This document shows, one piece after another, positions 1-8,360 of a stretch of DNA of 38,105 bases. The stretch is from positions 1 through 38,105 of the forward strand of contig SYHW01000017.1 of assembly GCA_005799065.1 (NCBI GenBank), written 5' to 3'. Under the pieces are notes generated by a model. That model saw only the letters and a program-made list of their open reading frames with translations, did no database searches and was not told the DNA's origin. Both the position numbers and the translations under genes were made by a program. Each line of letters begins with the position of its first letter. Position 1 is the stretch's first letter. The DNA is from Bacteroidota bacterium. Its GTDB lineage: Bacteria; Bacteroidota; Bacteroidia; UBA7662.

Positions 1-26
1 GTGTCTACCAATTTCACCACCTGGGC
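1..26 (-). tRNA. tRNA-Leu, 5' end only (truncated by window edge)
   Basis: Read on the minus strand from base 26 down to 1, the sequence begins GCCCAGGTGGTGAAATTGG and continues into TAGACAC, the acceptor strand and D-arm typical of bacterial class II tRNA-Leu. The anticodon lies outside the window, so the isoacceptor cannot be named. A Bacteroidota-type -7 element sits just upstream (38-45), which suggests it is transcribed from its own promoter rather than only by read-through from the membrane-protein gene upstream. Confidence 0.8.
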
Positions 27-37
27 TCTTGCGGGTG

Positions 38-45
38 CAAAGATA
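38..45 (-). promoter_or_regulatory. Putative -7 element (TATCTTTG) for tRNA-Leu
   Basis: The minus strand reads TATCTTTGC, a perfect match to the Bacteroidota primary-sigma -7 consensus TAnnTTTG. Transcription would start about 5 bases downstream, only a few bases before the mature tRNA 5' end at base 26. I find no TTG at the usual -33 distance. The rest of the 27-104 gap holds only a weak 6-bp inverted repeat at 62-81 (TTTGGA / TCCAAA) without a T-run, so no convincing terminator for the upstream gene. Confidence 0.45.
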
Positions 46-104
46 CATATGTTTTGACGGATTTGGACTATTCAATCCAAACAGAATCTCTGTCTTCACT
101 CTGT

Positions 105-1034
105 TCAATCCTTTCTTGAACCCAGACTGCGCTTCACATAAAGGGCTGAATTCAACTCAAACCCAATGAGGATGACCCAAGCATTGACGTAGATCCACAA
201 CATCAGAACAATCAAGGTGGCTAAAGAACCATATAAGCGGTTGTAATTACCAAAATGCTGGACATAGTATGAAAATCCCAGCGAGCTACCGATAAAGAGT
301 ACGGTAGCCAAAGCAGAACCTAAGGCAAAAAAGCCGTGCCTTTTTGGCGCATTTGGCGCAAAATAGTAGAGCAAGCCAATCCCGACATAAACCAATAATA
401 AAATGATGACCCAAAGCAAAAGGTTTACCATGAGTGGAAGCATGCCATCGGGCATCAAACCTAATCGGTTCATCTCACCCAATAAAAAATCACCCAAGAG
501 AATCAGCAATAAGGCCGACAGTAAACAGAGCGTCAGCAATATGGTAAGTCCAATCACGGTGAAATGATGACGCAGGAACCCACGGCTTTCGCTCACCTCG
601 AGAGAAATATTAAAGGACTGACTTAATGTCGTTAGACCCGTTGTTGCGAAATAAAAGGCAAGCAAAAAACCAAAAGATAAAAGACCTCCTTGTTGACGTC
701 CTACAATATCCTCGATGGTGGTATACAATAATTCAAAAGCAGAAGGCGGCAATAACTCCTGAGATGTTCGTCTGATGGCCATATCAAGACCTTCTACGGG
801 TATATAGGCAATCAAACTAAACAGGAAAAGCAATCCGGGAAACAGCGCCAAAAAAAAGCTGAAACTGATGGCTGATGCCCGTAAATTCAAATCCGACTGT
901 CGAAGTTGTTGGGCTAAATACGCCAACAAATCAAATAAAGGAACTGATGGACGATGTCCTACGTTTACGCAATTAAGGGTTAACCTCAGGGCCCCCAGGA
1001 ATCTGCCAAAAACAGGAGATAAAAATGAGCTCAA
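105..1034 (-). CDS. YihY/BrkB-family inner-membrane protein
   Basis: 309-aa polytopic membrane protein of the YihY (formerly 'ribonuclease BN'/BrkB) family. About six hydrophobic segments are visible, and the C-terminal family signature is clear: NRLYGSLATLIVLMLWIYVN followed by AWVILIGFELN. The N-terminal LRASAISFSFFLALFPGLLF segment is also typical. The biochemical role of the family is unsettled; the old RNase BN assignment was an error. The start is TTG at 1034, forming a 4-base TTGA overlap with the stop of the upstream thioesterase gene; no ATG lies close enough to replace it. It is the last gene of a probable four-gene operon (cytochrome, mltG, thioesterase, this gene). Family call is firm, function unknown. 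Confidence 0.85.
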   Translation of the reverse strand: MSSFLSPVFGRFLGALRLTLNCVNVGHRPSVPLFDLLAYLAQQLRQSDLNLRASAISFSFFLALFPGLLFLFSLIAYIPVEGLDMAIRRTSQELLPPSAFELLYTTIEDIVGRQQGGLLSFGFLLAFYFATTGLTTLSQSFNISLEVSESRGFLRHHFTVIGLTILLTLCLLSALLLILLGDFLLGEMNRLGLMPDGMLPLMVNLLLWVIILLLVYVGIGLLYYFAPNAPKRHGFFALGSALATVLFIGSSLGFSYYVQHFGNYNRLYGSLATLIVLMLWIYVNAWVILIGFELNSALYVKRSLGSRKD

Positions 1035-1444
1035 TTATTAGGGAAAAATGGTAAAAGGGCAGACATTAGCAGGTCTGGAGCGCGGCAGGGCTTACCCGTT
1101 ATGCGGGATAGAAAAACGAGCGTGGTTTTGGCCTCATGAATAACCACCCCATCATTCCGCGAAATCTCATATTCAAATAAAATACGTGCGGCCGGTAAGG
1201 AGGGAATCATGGTCTCGATGACTAATTCATCGTCATAGAAAGCCGGTTTCAGGTACCGAGAATGAAGATCTATAACCGGCATCCAAACGCCCGTTTTCTC
1301 TAATTCTGTGTAGTGGCAACCCAAAGTTCGAAGCGACTCAACACGACCGATTTCAAAAAGTCGCGCATAATTGCCATAATACATAAACCGCATTTGGTCT
1401 GTATCAGCATAGCGCACGCGATATTTTACATGATGTTTAAACAT
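1031..1444 (-). CDS. Acyl-CoA thioesterase, YbgC/4-hydroxybenzoyl-CoA thioesterase (hotdog) family
   Basis: 137-aa single hotdog-fold protein. The family motif reads YADTDQMRFMYYGNYARLFE, with Asp16 in the place of the catalytic aspartate and the trailing E..R of the helix conserved (EIGRVE). In many relatives the motif has a Gly-Val-Val after DxM; here it is Arg-Phe-Met, a bulkier variant, so substrate preference cannot be read off. It probably hydrolyses an acyl-CoA (or acyl-ACP) in the cytoplasm. Starts with ATG 34 bases after the mltG stop and overlaps the YihY gene by 4 bases, so co-transcription is likely. Length is normal for the family. Confidence 0.85.
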   Translation of the reverse strand: MFKHHVKYRVRYADTDQMRFMYYGNYARLFEIGRVESLRTLGCHYTELEKTGVWMPVIDLHSRYLKPAFYDDELVIETMIPSLPAARILFEYEISRNDGVVIHEAKTTLVFLSRITGKPCRAPDLLMSALLPFFPNN

Positions 1445-1478
1445 TACAAGGATCTAACAATTGAGCAAGTTGGCAAAA

Positions 1479-2510
1479 TTAATCCCGATTCATTGCGTTT
1501 AAGGCCCTTTGATAGGCACGCGCATTTTTCTGATGTACAGAAAAATCCGAAGCAAAACTGTGGTAACCAGAGAAATCCGAACGCGCACAAAAATAGAGAT
1601 AGTTATGTCGCTCCGCGTTTAAAGTTGAATCGATAGCCGCACTTGAGGGTGTACAAATCGGGCCAGGGGGCAATCCTGGATTCAAATAGGTATTGTAAGG
1701 AGATTCAATGCGCAAAACTGCGCCTTCTATACGTCTAAGATCGTCATTACCGGAGGCAAAACGAATAGTCGGGTCTGCCTGAAGAGGCATGCCCACGCGC
1801 AAACGATTCAGATAAACGCCGGCAATTCGCCTGAATTCGGAAGGCCTATCGCTCTCTTCATCAACGATCGAAGCAATCGTGACCACCTCAGAAGCAGACA
1901 AACCCAAGTTTTCGGCGGCATTCCTGCGATCTTTTGTCCAAAAATTGATGTAACGCTCCAGCAACTGACCCATTATATCCGATGCGGAACTGTTCCATAG
2001 AAACGCATAGGATCCCGGGATAAAAAGAGACACAGCTGTTTCCGGCTTCAGTCCAATTTCAGAAAGAACGAGGGTATCTAAGAATATCCGCTGAAAATCG
2101 ATAGAATCTGGTTCTAGTTTTGCACCCAGTGCAGCTGCCAAAGAGGACATCCGTCTAAACTTCCGAATGGTAATTTCGACAGGAGTTTGTTTGCCCGACA
2201 TCAGGTGTTCCACCAATTCACGATTGCTTTTGAGCCCACTCAGATCGTAGCGCCCTGGACGAATGGAGTGGCTATATCCCAATTCCTGCGCTACCCACTC
2301 AAAGGCAGCCTGATCGCGGACGATTCGATTCCTTTCAATTAAATCGAGCAAGGCGGGCCAAGTACATCCGGTTGGTATTTCGAGATATACGGGCTTCGAC
2401 CGATACGAAAGAAACACGTTGGTTCCATTCATACGTCTGTACTGGCTGATACTTAAAAAAATAAACCAAGCCACAATAAAAATAATCAGCAAAATCAATA
2501 TCCTTTTCAT
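1479..2510 (-). CDS. mltG: Endolytic murein transglycosylase MltG (YceG-like)
   Basis: 343 aa. Residues 1-24 form one N-terminal membrane anchor; the rest is a periplasmic YceG-like domain. The hallmark block VTIASIVDEESDRPSEFRRI (209-228) is followed by NRLRVGMPLQADPTIRFA; Glu219 aligns with the catalytic glutamate of E. coli MltG. A second conserved block, SPYNTYLNPGLPPGPICTPS, and the terminal YLYFCARSDFSGYHSFA are also present. The enzyme cleaves nascent glycan strands and is thought to set strand length during peptidoglycan synthesis. Length matches the E. coli protein (340 aa). It lies 10 bases after the cytochrome gene and before a thioesterase; the order does not suggest a shared pathway beyond co-transcription. 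Confidence 0.93.
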   Translation of the reverse strand: MKRILILLIIFIVAWFIFLSISQYRRMNGTNVFLSYRSKPVYLEIPTGCTWPALLDLIERNRIVRDQAAFEWVAQELGYSHSIRPGRYDLSGLKSNRELVEHLMSGKQTPVEITIRKFRRMSSLAAALGAKLEPDSIDFQRIFLDTLVLSEIGLKPETAVSLFIPGSYAFLWNSSASDIMGQLLERYINFWTKDRRNAAENLGLSASEVVTIASIVDEESDRPSEFRRIAGVYLNRLRVGMPLQADPTIRFASGNDDLRRIEGAVLRIESPYNTYLNPGLPPGPICTPSSAAIDSTLNAERHNYLYFCARSDFSGYHSFASDFSVHQKNARAYQRALNAMNRD

Positions 2511-2520
2511 GGGCTCAGGT

Positions 2521-4503
2521 TTAGCTTGCAGATTTTATCGATCTTCGAAGTTCATACGCCTGGGGGTGACCGGGGAATTTGATTAAAAAGAGATCGAGTG
2601 CAGCCAAGGCTTCATTCGTTTGCTTTCGGTAGAGCAACAAACCAATGAAATTCATGCGTGCTGACTGATTGTCGGGCTCAAGCGCAAGGGCTTTGCGGTA
2701 CCAATACTCGGCCTTCCGATCATCCCCTGCCCGCAGACTCAAATAACCCAAGTTGGTCATAGCTGGCACATAGGTCGGCTGCTCACGCAATAAATCCGCC
2801 AATCGTGCCCTGCATTTCTGAACATCACCGCTGTTCAATTCGGCTATAGCTAATTTTAACCGAAAGTCTAGATGAAATGGCATAAGCATAACAGCAACAG
2901 ACAAATATGATTGTGATAATCCGAGATTTCCTTCCTCAAGCAGCAGCTCACCTAATCGATAAGCACTCCAGGCATCAAGTCGACCAAGCCAATTTCCATG
3001 GCGCGTTGCCAAGCGTACTGCACCGGATCGGTCATGGCGAAGGAAGGTCAAATGAATAGTTGTGGTGAGCCACGACAGACTATCCTGGGCCGGATTCATC
3101 TTTTTCAACCAAAATCCAGCCGAATCGAGAAAAGCGGGTTGAGGATCGAAGCGCTCATATTGCTGAAGCCAAGCTTTTGCCCTCGTGAGCGCATCGGGTT
3201 TAGGCTCATTGATGCTGGCTAGGCCAACGAATCGCCCTTTCGCCAAAGTCGAAGCACGTCCATTACCACGATAAACCCTGATTTTATGATCCGTAATGCT
3301 TACATGGGGGATATCACTGGTCCCCGTTTTTTGCATATGACAAGAAGCACAATCATCGTCCTGAGCCTTTCGGTCCTTTAATGGCAGAGCACAAGCATCT
3401 TGACCCGCGTGGCAACTTAGACAAGCAGCACGGTAATGACTCGCGGGAGTCGTTTCTACGCTTTTATGTGGATTATGGCAACTGATACAACTCAGGGTAC
3501 CCTGCGAGCGTTTGTAACAAGTCGATTGCATCAGGCGATCGGGGTGGGAGGCCATGGTAAAGTGCTCCTCTTCTCCCTCATAGCGTGGCAAAAAAACACT
3601 GATCACTTCGTCGAGGTGCATACCCGGACGAAAAGAACTAAAGTCTTTCCCAGGCTTCAGGACCGCATTGCCCTGGAGGTGGCAACGCTGGCAAATGCTC
3701 ATTTGCAGGGAAACCGGGAGTCGTCTGGGGTTCACAATGCGGTAATCTGGGCCAGAGGAGGTGTCGACCAAGCTACCGCTGCGGATACCCTCCACATGAA
3801 GTCGACCCGGCCCGTGGCAACGCTCACAGTCGATCCCCGACGGAATACGCGCATACTTATGTTCAGAGCCTTGAATTTGTTCGGGGTATGCATTATGGCA
3901 GCTGATGCACTCCGATAGAATGGCTCGTCCAAATCGGGCATTATTGCCCCGTTCAAAACCTGGAGGAAGATCCCAATATCCTTTTTGCGTATAATAGGTT
4001 ACGGGCATTTGGTAGAGATAACCCCCTATGCTGATCAGGTGGCTGTTGGTATGTTGCCCCGACCCTACCACATAACTGATTCGCTCCACTCGGTTATGAA
4101 CGGTATCCCCAGCCAGCAACCTGAACTCTCTTAAATAAAGCCCAGAATCCATCTGAAAAGGCAAATAATGCAGATCATTCAGTGAATCATACACGATATG
4201 CTGCCCGTTCCAATTGGCTCTAGAGTGCATTAAATCTGCCGGACCGAAAGAACGCCCCATTCCCGTTTGCATAAAACTGGCGTAGATATCAGCATGACAA
4301 CTTCCACAAACCTCTTTCCCGACATAACCCGCGCTGTCATGTACGTTCAAAAAACGTTCGCCCACCGCTCGATCGGCTCTTTTTTGATCAGCTGAGGAGG
4401 CCGATCCACAGCGTTGTAACACCCACCACGAAAAGGTGAGCAAGACTAAGATTTGAACACGATGCGAGCGCACAAACTTCAAGCCCATCCGGATGAGAAA
4501 CAT
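2521..4503 (-). CDS. Seven-haem c-type cytochrome with C-terminal TPR repeats
   Basis: 660 aa from the ATG at 4503; an upstream in-frame TTG at 4512 is less likely. A basic N-terminus and hydrophobic stretch end near a Cys (VLQRC, about residue 32), so it is exported and may be a lipoprotein, although the lipobox is imperfect. Seven CxxCH haem-binding motifs begin at about residues 66, 199, 226, 271, 339, 361 and 385. From about 500 onward the chain loses cysteines and becomes helical TPR, best seen in PAMTNLGYLSLRAGDDRKAE and WYRKALALEPDNQSARMNF. This is a periplasmic or outer-surface electron-transfer protein of the large multihaem cytochrome superfamily with a protein-binding tail. Redox partner and substrate are not deducible, and no other cytochrome or haem-lyase gene is adjacent. 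Confidence 0.88.
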   Translation of the reverse strand: MFLIRMGLKFVRSHRVQILVLLTFSWWVLQRCGSASSADQKRADRAVGERFLNVHDSAGYVGKEVCGSCHADIYASFMQTGMGRSFGPADLMHSRANWNGQHIVYDSLNDLHYLPFQMDSGLYLREFRLLAGDTVHNRVERISYVVGSGQHTNSHLISIGGYLYQMPVTYYTQKGYWDLPPGFERGNNARFGRAILSECISCHNAYPEQIQGSEHKYARIPSGIDCERCHGPGRLHVEGIRSGSLVDTSSGPDYRIVNPRRLPVSLQMSICQRCHLQGNAVLKPGKDFSSFRPGMHLDEVISVFLPRYEGEEEHFTMASHPDRLMQSTCYKRSQGTLSCISCHNPHKSVETTPASHYRAACLSCHAGQDACALPLKDRKAQDDDCASCHMQKTGTSDIPHVSITDHKIRVYRGNGRASTLAKGRFVGLASINEPKPDALTRAKAWLQQYERFDPQPAFLDSAGFWLKKMNPAQDSLSWLTTTIHLTFLRHDRSGAVRLATRHGNWLGRLDAWSAYRLGELLLEEGNLGLSQSYLSVAVMLMPFHLDFRLKLAIAELNSGDVQKCRARLADLLREQPTYVPAMTNLGYLSLRAGDDRKAEYWYRKALALEPDNQSARMNFIGLLLYRKQTNEALAALDLFLIKFPGHPQAYELRRSIKSAS

Positions 4504-4519
4504 TTTTAGCAAAACGTCC

Positions 4520-4550
4520 GAAAAATACGCCTTAAAGCCCTGAAATTCAA
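4520..4550 (-). promoter_or_regulatory. Putative promoter of the cytochrome operon
   Basis: On the minus strand TTG (4550-4548) lies 20 bases upstream of TATTTTTC (4527-4520), one mismatch from the Bacteroidota -7 consensus TAnnTTTG. The predicted start of transcription is about 12 bases upstream of the ATG at 4503. It overlaps the short region that also carries the divergent valS promoter. Confidence 0.4.
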
Positions 4551-4560
4551 GTTGAGGTTC

Positions 4561-4568
4561 TATTTTTG
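4561..4568 (+). promoter_or_regulatory. Putative -7 element (TATTTTTG) for valS
   Basis: TATTTTTGC matches TAnnTTTG exactly and lies 24 bases upstream of the valS ATG (4592), predicting a leader under 20 bases. No TTG is found at the -33 spacing, so the element is only half supported. The 88-base gap between 4503 and 4592 is shared with the divergent cytochrome operon. Confidence 0.45.
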
Positions 4569-4591
4569 CCCCTCAATTGAAATTCCTATTT

Positions 4592-7255
4592 ATGGCGTTA
4601 TCTACCACCTACAATCCGGCCCAAGCAGAAGAGAAATGGTATGATCTCTGGATGCAGCATGCTTGCTTCCGTTCGAAGCCCGATCACAGGCCGGCTTACT
4701 CGCTGGTGATCCCTCCGCCAAACGTAACTGGGGTGCTACACCTCGGGCATATGTTAAACAACACCATTCAAGATGTTTTGGCGCGTAAGGCCCGTTTGGA
4801 TGGAAAAAATGTGTGTTGGGTACCCGGCACCGACCATGCATCGATTGCCACCGAAACCAAAGTGGTGAATATGCTGTTGGAACAGGGCATCAAAAAAGAG
4901 GAAATCGGTCGCGATGAATTTCTTCGCCACGCCTGGGCCTGGAAAGAAAAATATGGCGGCATCATCCTTCACCAACTTAAAAAATTAGGGGCTTCGCTCG
5001 ATTGGGAACGGGAAGCCTTCACCATGTCGCCCGAACTCAGTGGTTCTGTTTCGGATGTTTTCATTGATCTTTACCGCAAAGGCTATATATACCGAGGCGT
5101 ACGCATGGTGAACTGGGATCCTGCGGGCAAAACGGCGGTTGCCGACGATGAGGTTTTATTCAAAACGGTCGCTTCCAGGATGTGCCATTTGCGTTATCGA
5201 TTTGTGGATAGACCCGATGAATACCTTGTCGTGGCCACGGTGCGACCCGAAACCATCATGGCCGATCGTGCTGTTTGTGTTCACCCCGACGATCCCCGCT
5301 ACCAGCATCTGCACGGGCAATTGGTTCGCATTCCGCTAACCGGCAGGGCCATACCGATCATTGCAGATCCCTATGTGAGTATGGATTTTGGCACAGGATG
5401 TCTGAAGGTAACCCCTGCGCACGACCCCAACGATTATGCCTTAGGGCAAAAGTTTGGACTCGAAATCGTGGATATTCTCGATGATGCCGGAAAAATCAAC
5501 GAAAAATCAGAGATTTTGGTGGGCGAAGATCGCTTTATAGCCCGCAAAAAGATCATTAAACTCATTGACGAGGCAGGAGATCTTGAAAAAATCGAGGATT
5601 ATCAAAGCAACGTGGGCCACAGTGAACGCACCAATGCGGTGATCGAGCCTCGTCTGAGCATGCAGTGGTTCGTGCGTATGGACGAACTCACCCGTCCTGC
5701 ACTCGATGATGTGCTTTCGGGCACCGTACGCTTGCACCCCGACAAGTTCTTAGCCACCTACAAACACTGGATGGACAACGTGCGCGATTGGTGCATTTCC
5801 CGTCAATTGTGGTGGGGGCATCGAATTCCGGCTTGGCATGCCCCCGATGGAAGCGTATGGGTAGAGCGCAGCGCGGAGGCTGCCGCAGCCCTCACCAATG
5901 GAAGTTGGACTGCATCCGATCTCAAACAAGATGAAGACGTACTCGACACCTGGTTCTCCAGTTGGCTATGGCCGCTCACGGTATTTGACCCCGAAATCAC
6001 CCACAAAAGCCCTGCGGAGGCCAACGCAGACCTTCGCTATTATTACCCCACCCAGGTATTGGTTACAGGTCCCGATATTTTATTCTTCTGGGTAGCCCGA
6101 ATGATGATGGCAGGTAGAATCTACATGAATCAAATTCCCTTTCATGATGTCTATCTAACAGGCATCGTGCGCGACAAACAAGGTCGTAAAATGTCGAAAT
6201 CGCTGGGGAATAGTCCAGATCCGCTCGATCTGATCGAACGTTATGGTGCCGACAGTCTTCGTATGGGATTGTTGTTGAGTTCGCCTGCAGGCAACGATCT
6301 GCTGTATGACGAAGCCTTGGTGGCTCAAGGAAGAAATTTCGCCAACAAAATATGGAATGCCTTCCGACTCATTCAAGGATGGCAAGAAGCCCTCCTGGCG
6401 TCCAAAAATTCACCTGATTTCTCTGAGCATCTTCTTATTCAAGGCGACATGCCCGATTTGCACCCCGCGGTGGAGTGGTTTGGTCAGCGGCTACACCAGT
6501 TCAGGATACAAATGGAAAACGATTATGCTAAGTTCAGGCTGTCTGATGTGGCCCAAGGCCTCTACAAACTGATTTGGGATGACTTTTGCTCGTGGTACCT
6601 TGAAATGATCAAACCTCCTTATGGCAGCATCATGGAGGAGGATGTATTGAATGCCACGCGACTTTTTCTCGACAGCCTCCTGCAGTACCTTCACCCTGTC
6701 ATGCCATTCCTTACAGAGGAGCTTTGGCATGCGCTCGATCATGACCGTCGAGATTCCGATTTTATCGGACAAACACCGCTTCCTGGGATCATAGAACCGG
6801 ATTTGAACAACCTGAGAAATACCGAACAAGTGCAAGAAATTATTGTTCAGTTGCGGAATTTTAGGAACGAGCGGCAATTATCGCCTAAGCATCCCATTAC
6901 CTTGTGGCTCCCTACGCTACCGCATCTCCGCCAATATTCAGCAATCATTGCCCGAATGGCGGGTTGTGGCGCGATCGAATGGGGTAAACCCACGCATGAA
7001 GCGCAGTGCATCCAGTTTTTTGCATTTACCGATGTATGCTACGCTGATCTTGGCCTTCCGCAAGACCTGAAAGCTGATCGTGAACGCATGCTGTCAGAGA
7101 TCGAGTATTTAGAAGGATTCTTGGCTTCCGTCCGAAAGAAGTTAACCAATGAACGATTTGTGGCTTCAGCCCCCGAAGCAGTTTTGGCTAAAGAAAGACA
7201 AAAGGAATCGGATGCGCTGCTTAAGTTGGAGAACCTGAAGAAAGCAATTTCCTGA
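4592..7255 (+). CDS. valS: Valyl-tRNA synthetase
   Basis: 887 aa from ATG 4592 (an in-frame TTG at 4577 only adds MKFLF). Class I aminoacyl-tRNA synthetase charging tRNA-Val in the cytoplasm. The HIGH block is IPPPNVTGVLHLGHMLNNT (about residues 41-59), the valine-specific WVPGTDHASIATE follows, the CP1 editing domain contains ATVRPETIMAD and TPAHDPNDYALG, and the KMSKS loop is GRKMSKSLGN near residue 532. The C-terminal 60 residues are charged and heptad-like, the tRNA-binding coiled coil usual for ValRS. Length is normal. The last 35 bases overlap the 3' end of the convergent glycosyltransferase gene. Confidence 0.97.
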   Translation: MALSTTYNPAQAEEKWYDLWMQHACFRSKPDHRPAYSLVIPPPNVTGVLHLGHMLNNTIQDVLARKARLDGKNVCWVPGTDHASIATETKVVNMLLEQGIKKEEIGRDEFLRHAWAWKEKYGGIILHQLKKLGASLDWEREAFTMSPELSGSVSDVFIDLYRKGYIYRGVRMVNWDPAGKTAVADDEVLFKTVASRMCHLRYRFVDRPDEYLVVATVRPETIMADRAVCVHPDDPRYQHLHGQLVRIPLTGRAIPIIADPYVSMDFGTGCLKVTPAHDPNDYALGQKFGLEIVDILDDAGKINEKSEILVGEDRFIARKKIIKLIDEAGDLEKIEDYQSNVGHSERTNAVIEPRLSMQWFVRMDELTRPALDDVLSGTVRLHPDKFLATYKHWMDNVRDWCISRQLWWGHRIPAWHAPDGSVWVERSAEAAAALTNGSWTASDLKQDEDVLDTWFSSWLWPLTVFDPEITHKSPAEANADLRYYYPTQVLVTGPDILFFWVARMMMAGRIYMNQIPFHDVYLTGIVRDKQGRKMSKSLGNSPDPLDLIERYGADSLRMGLLLSSPAGNDLLYDEALVAQGRNFANKIWNAFRLIQGWQEALLASKNSPDFSEHLLIQGDMPDLHPAVEWFGQRLHQFRIQMENDYAKFRLSDVAQGLYKLIWDDFCSWYLEMIKPPYGSIMEEDVLNATRLFLDSLLQYLHPVMPFLTEELWHALDHDRRDSDFIGQTPLPGIIEPDLNNLRNTEQVQEIIVQLRNFRNERQLSPKHPITLWLPTLPHLRQYSAIIARMAGCGAIEWGKPTHEAQCIQFFAFTDVCYADLGLPQDLKADRERMLSEIEYLEGFLASVRKKLTNERFVASAPEAVLAKERQKESDALLKLENLKKAIS

Positions 7256-8360
7256 CAAACTCTTCCCAGCTGAACTCTTGTTTTTTGACGGCTACTTGAG
7301 CCGACATTTCTGAGTAGCGTTTGTTCAGCAAAAAGTCGATCATATGGTCAGCGATTTTTTCCGGGTTGGGTGGGCAAACATAGCCCGAGCGATCGTGATC
7401 AACCAACTCGGCTAGGCCACCCACATTGGTCACCAGCATGGGTGTATGGTAATGAAACCCAATTTGCGTGACCCCACTCTGTGTAGCGTGATGATAGGTT
7501 TGGGTAACCAGTTGAGCCGCTGAGAACAAAAAACGCACCTCATCATTGCGAATGAAACGGGTCAAAAGAACTAAATGAGGTGACAGGTTGCGCTCACGAA
7601 TGATCCGGTTATAGCGGTCTGGTGATTCGTAAAATTCTCCAGCCACAATTAATTTGACATTTTGGGATCTCAAGCGCTCATCGGCAAACGCTTCAAGGAG
7701 CAAATCGAGGCCTTTATACGCCCTGATAAACCCAAAATACAAGAAATAAGTGAATCCCGGATCCAAACCCAAGGTGTTGCACGCCGTTTCACGATCTACA
7801 GGCGCACCAAAATTATCATAAAGGGGGTGTTTTAAGCGAATCGAGGGTTTTCGATAGCCAAGCGCCATCAAATCGGCCCGAACCGAGTCGCTCAGCGTTG
7901 CGGCTGAGTCGGTCTGCGCCAAAAAGAACTTGGTCAAAACCCTTGACAGGGGAAAGGACTCATGTGGAATGATGTTGTCGGCCAAGGCAATTCGTAGTGC
8001 CTTCGATCCAAGGATCGTGGACCAAAAGGAAAGCATGCCCAAGCAAGGTGCCATAAAGGGCATCCAATAACGAAGAATCAGGTAGTCGGCCCTATATTGA
8101 CGCACATAACGTGCCGTAATCAACCAATTAATCGGGTTGAGTGCATGCAACAACACGCGAATGTTCAAGCCCTCGGGGGCTGGTTCATCGCTCATTTGCG
8201 TTTTGCCCGGGAACAGCCAACCAGGATATTGCATGGAGAACGTAATAATCTCCACCTGATGACCTTGCTCCTGTAGGCTGTAGGCCATTCGTTCATTAAA
8301 TGTGGCCATACCCCCGGCACGCAAAGGCCAAGCAGGTCCTACTATGAGCACCCTACTCAA
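7221..8360 (-). CDS. Glycosyltransferase, GT-B fold (GT4-like)
   Basis: 379 aa. The N-terminal domain opens with VLIVGPAWPLRAGGMATFNE, the nucleotide-fold and glycine-rich start of GT4 enzymes; the C-terminal domain contains FLYFGFIRAYKGLDLLLEAF and TPMLVTNVGGLAELVDHDRSG. The usual EX7E donor-binding motif is altered: where most GT4 enzymes have a first Glu, this protein reads ATQSGVTQIGFHY, with glutamines. It probably transfers a sugar to a lipid or surface glycan in the cytoplasm. The start is TTG at 8360, in an 8-base overlap (TTGAGTAG) with the end of the GT2 gene; a downstream GTG is possible. Acceptor and sugar are unknown; no polysaccharide cluster surrounds it. Confidence 0.82.
   Translation of the reverse strand: MSRVLIVGPAWPLRAGGMATFNERMAYSLQEQGHQVEIITFSMQYPGWLFPGKTQMSDEPAPEGLNIRVLLHALNPINWLITARYVRQYRADYLILRYWMPFMAPCLGMLSFWSTILGSKALRIALADNIIPHESFPLSRVLTKFFLAQTDSAATLSDSVRADLMALGYRKPSIRLKHPLYDNFGAPVDRETACNTLGLDPGFTYFLYFGFIRAYKGLDLLLEAFADERLRSQNVKLIVAGEFYESPDRYNRIIRERNLSPHLVLLTRFIRNDEVRFLFSAAQLVTQTYHHATQSGVTQIGFHYHTPMLVTNVGGLAELVDHDRSGYVCPPNPEKIADHMIDFLLNKRYSEMSAQVAVKKQEFSWEEFVRKLLSSGSPT

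Noticed and set aside
62-81. Hairpin TTTGGA/TCCAAA as terminator of the YihY gene
   Set aside because: Six-base A/T-rich stem with an 8-base loop and no following T-run; too weak to list as a terminator.
1313-1636. 107-codon plus-strand frame spanning the thioesterase/mltG junction
   Set aside because: Antisense to two well-supported genes, low-complexity basic translation, no recognisable domain.
3436-3918. 160-codon open frame on the plus strand
   Set aside because: It lies wholly inside the haem-binding region of the cytochrome gene on the opposite strand and has no family pattern; a by-product of the codon composition.
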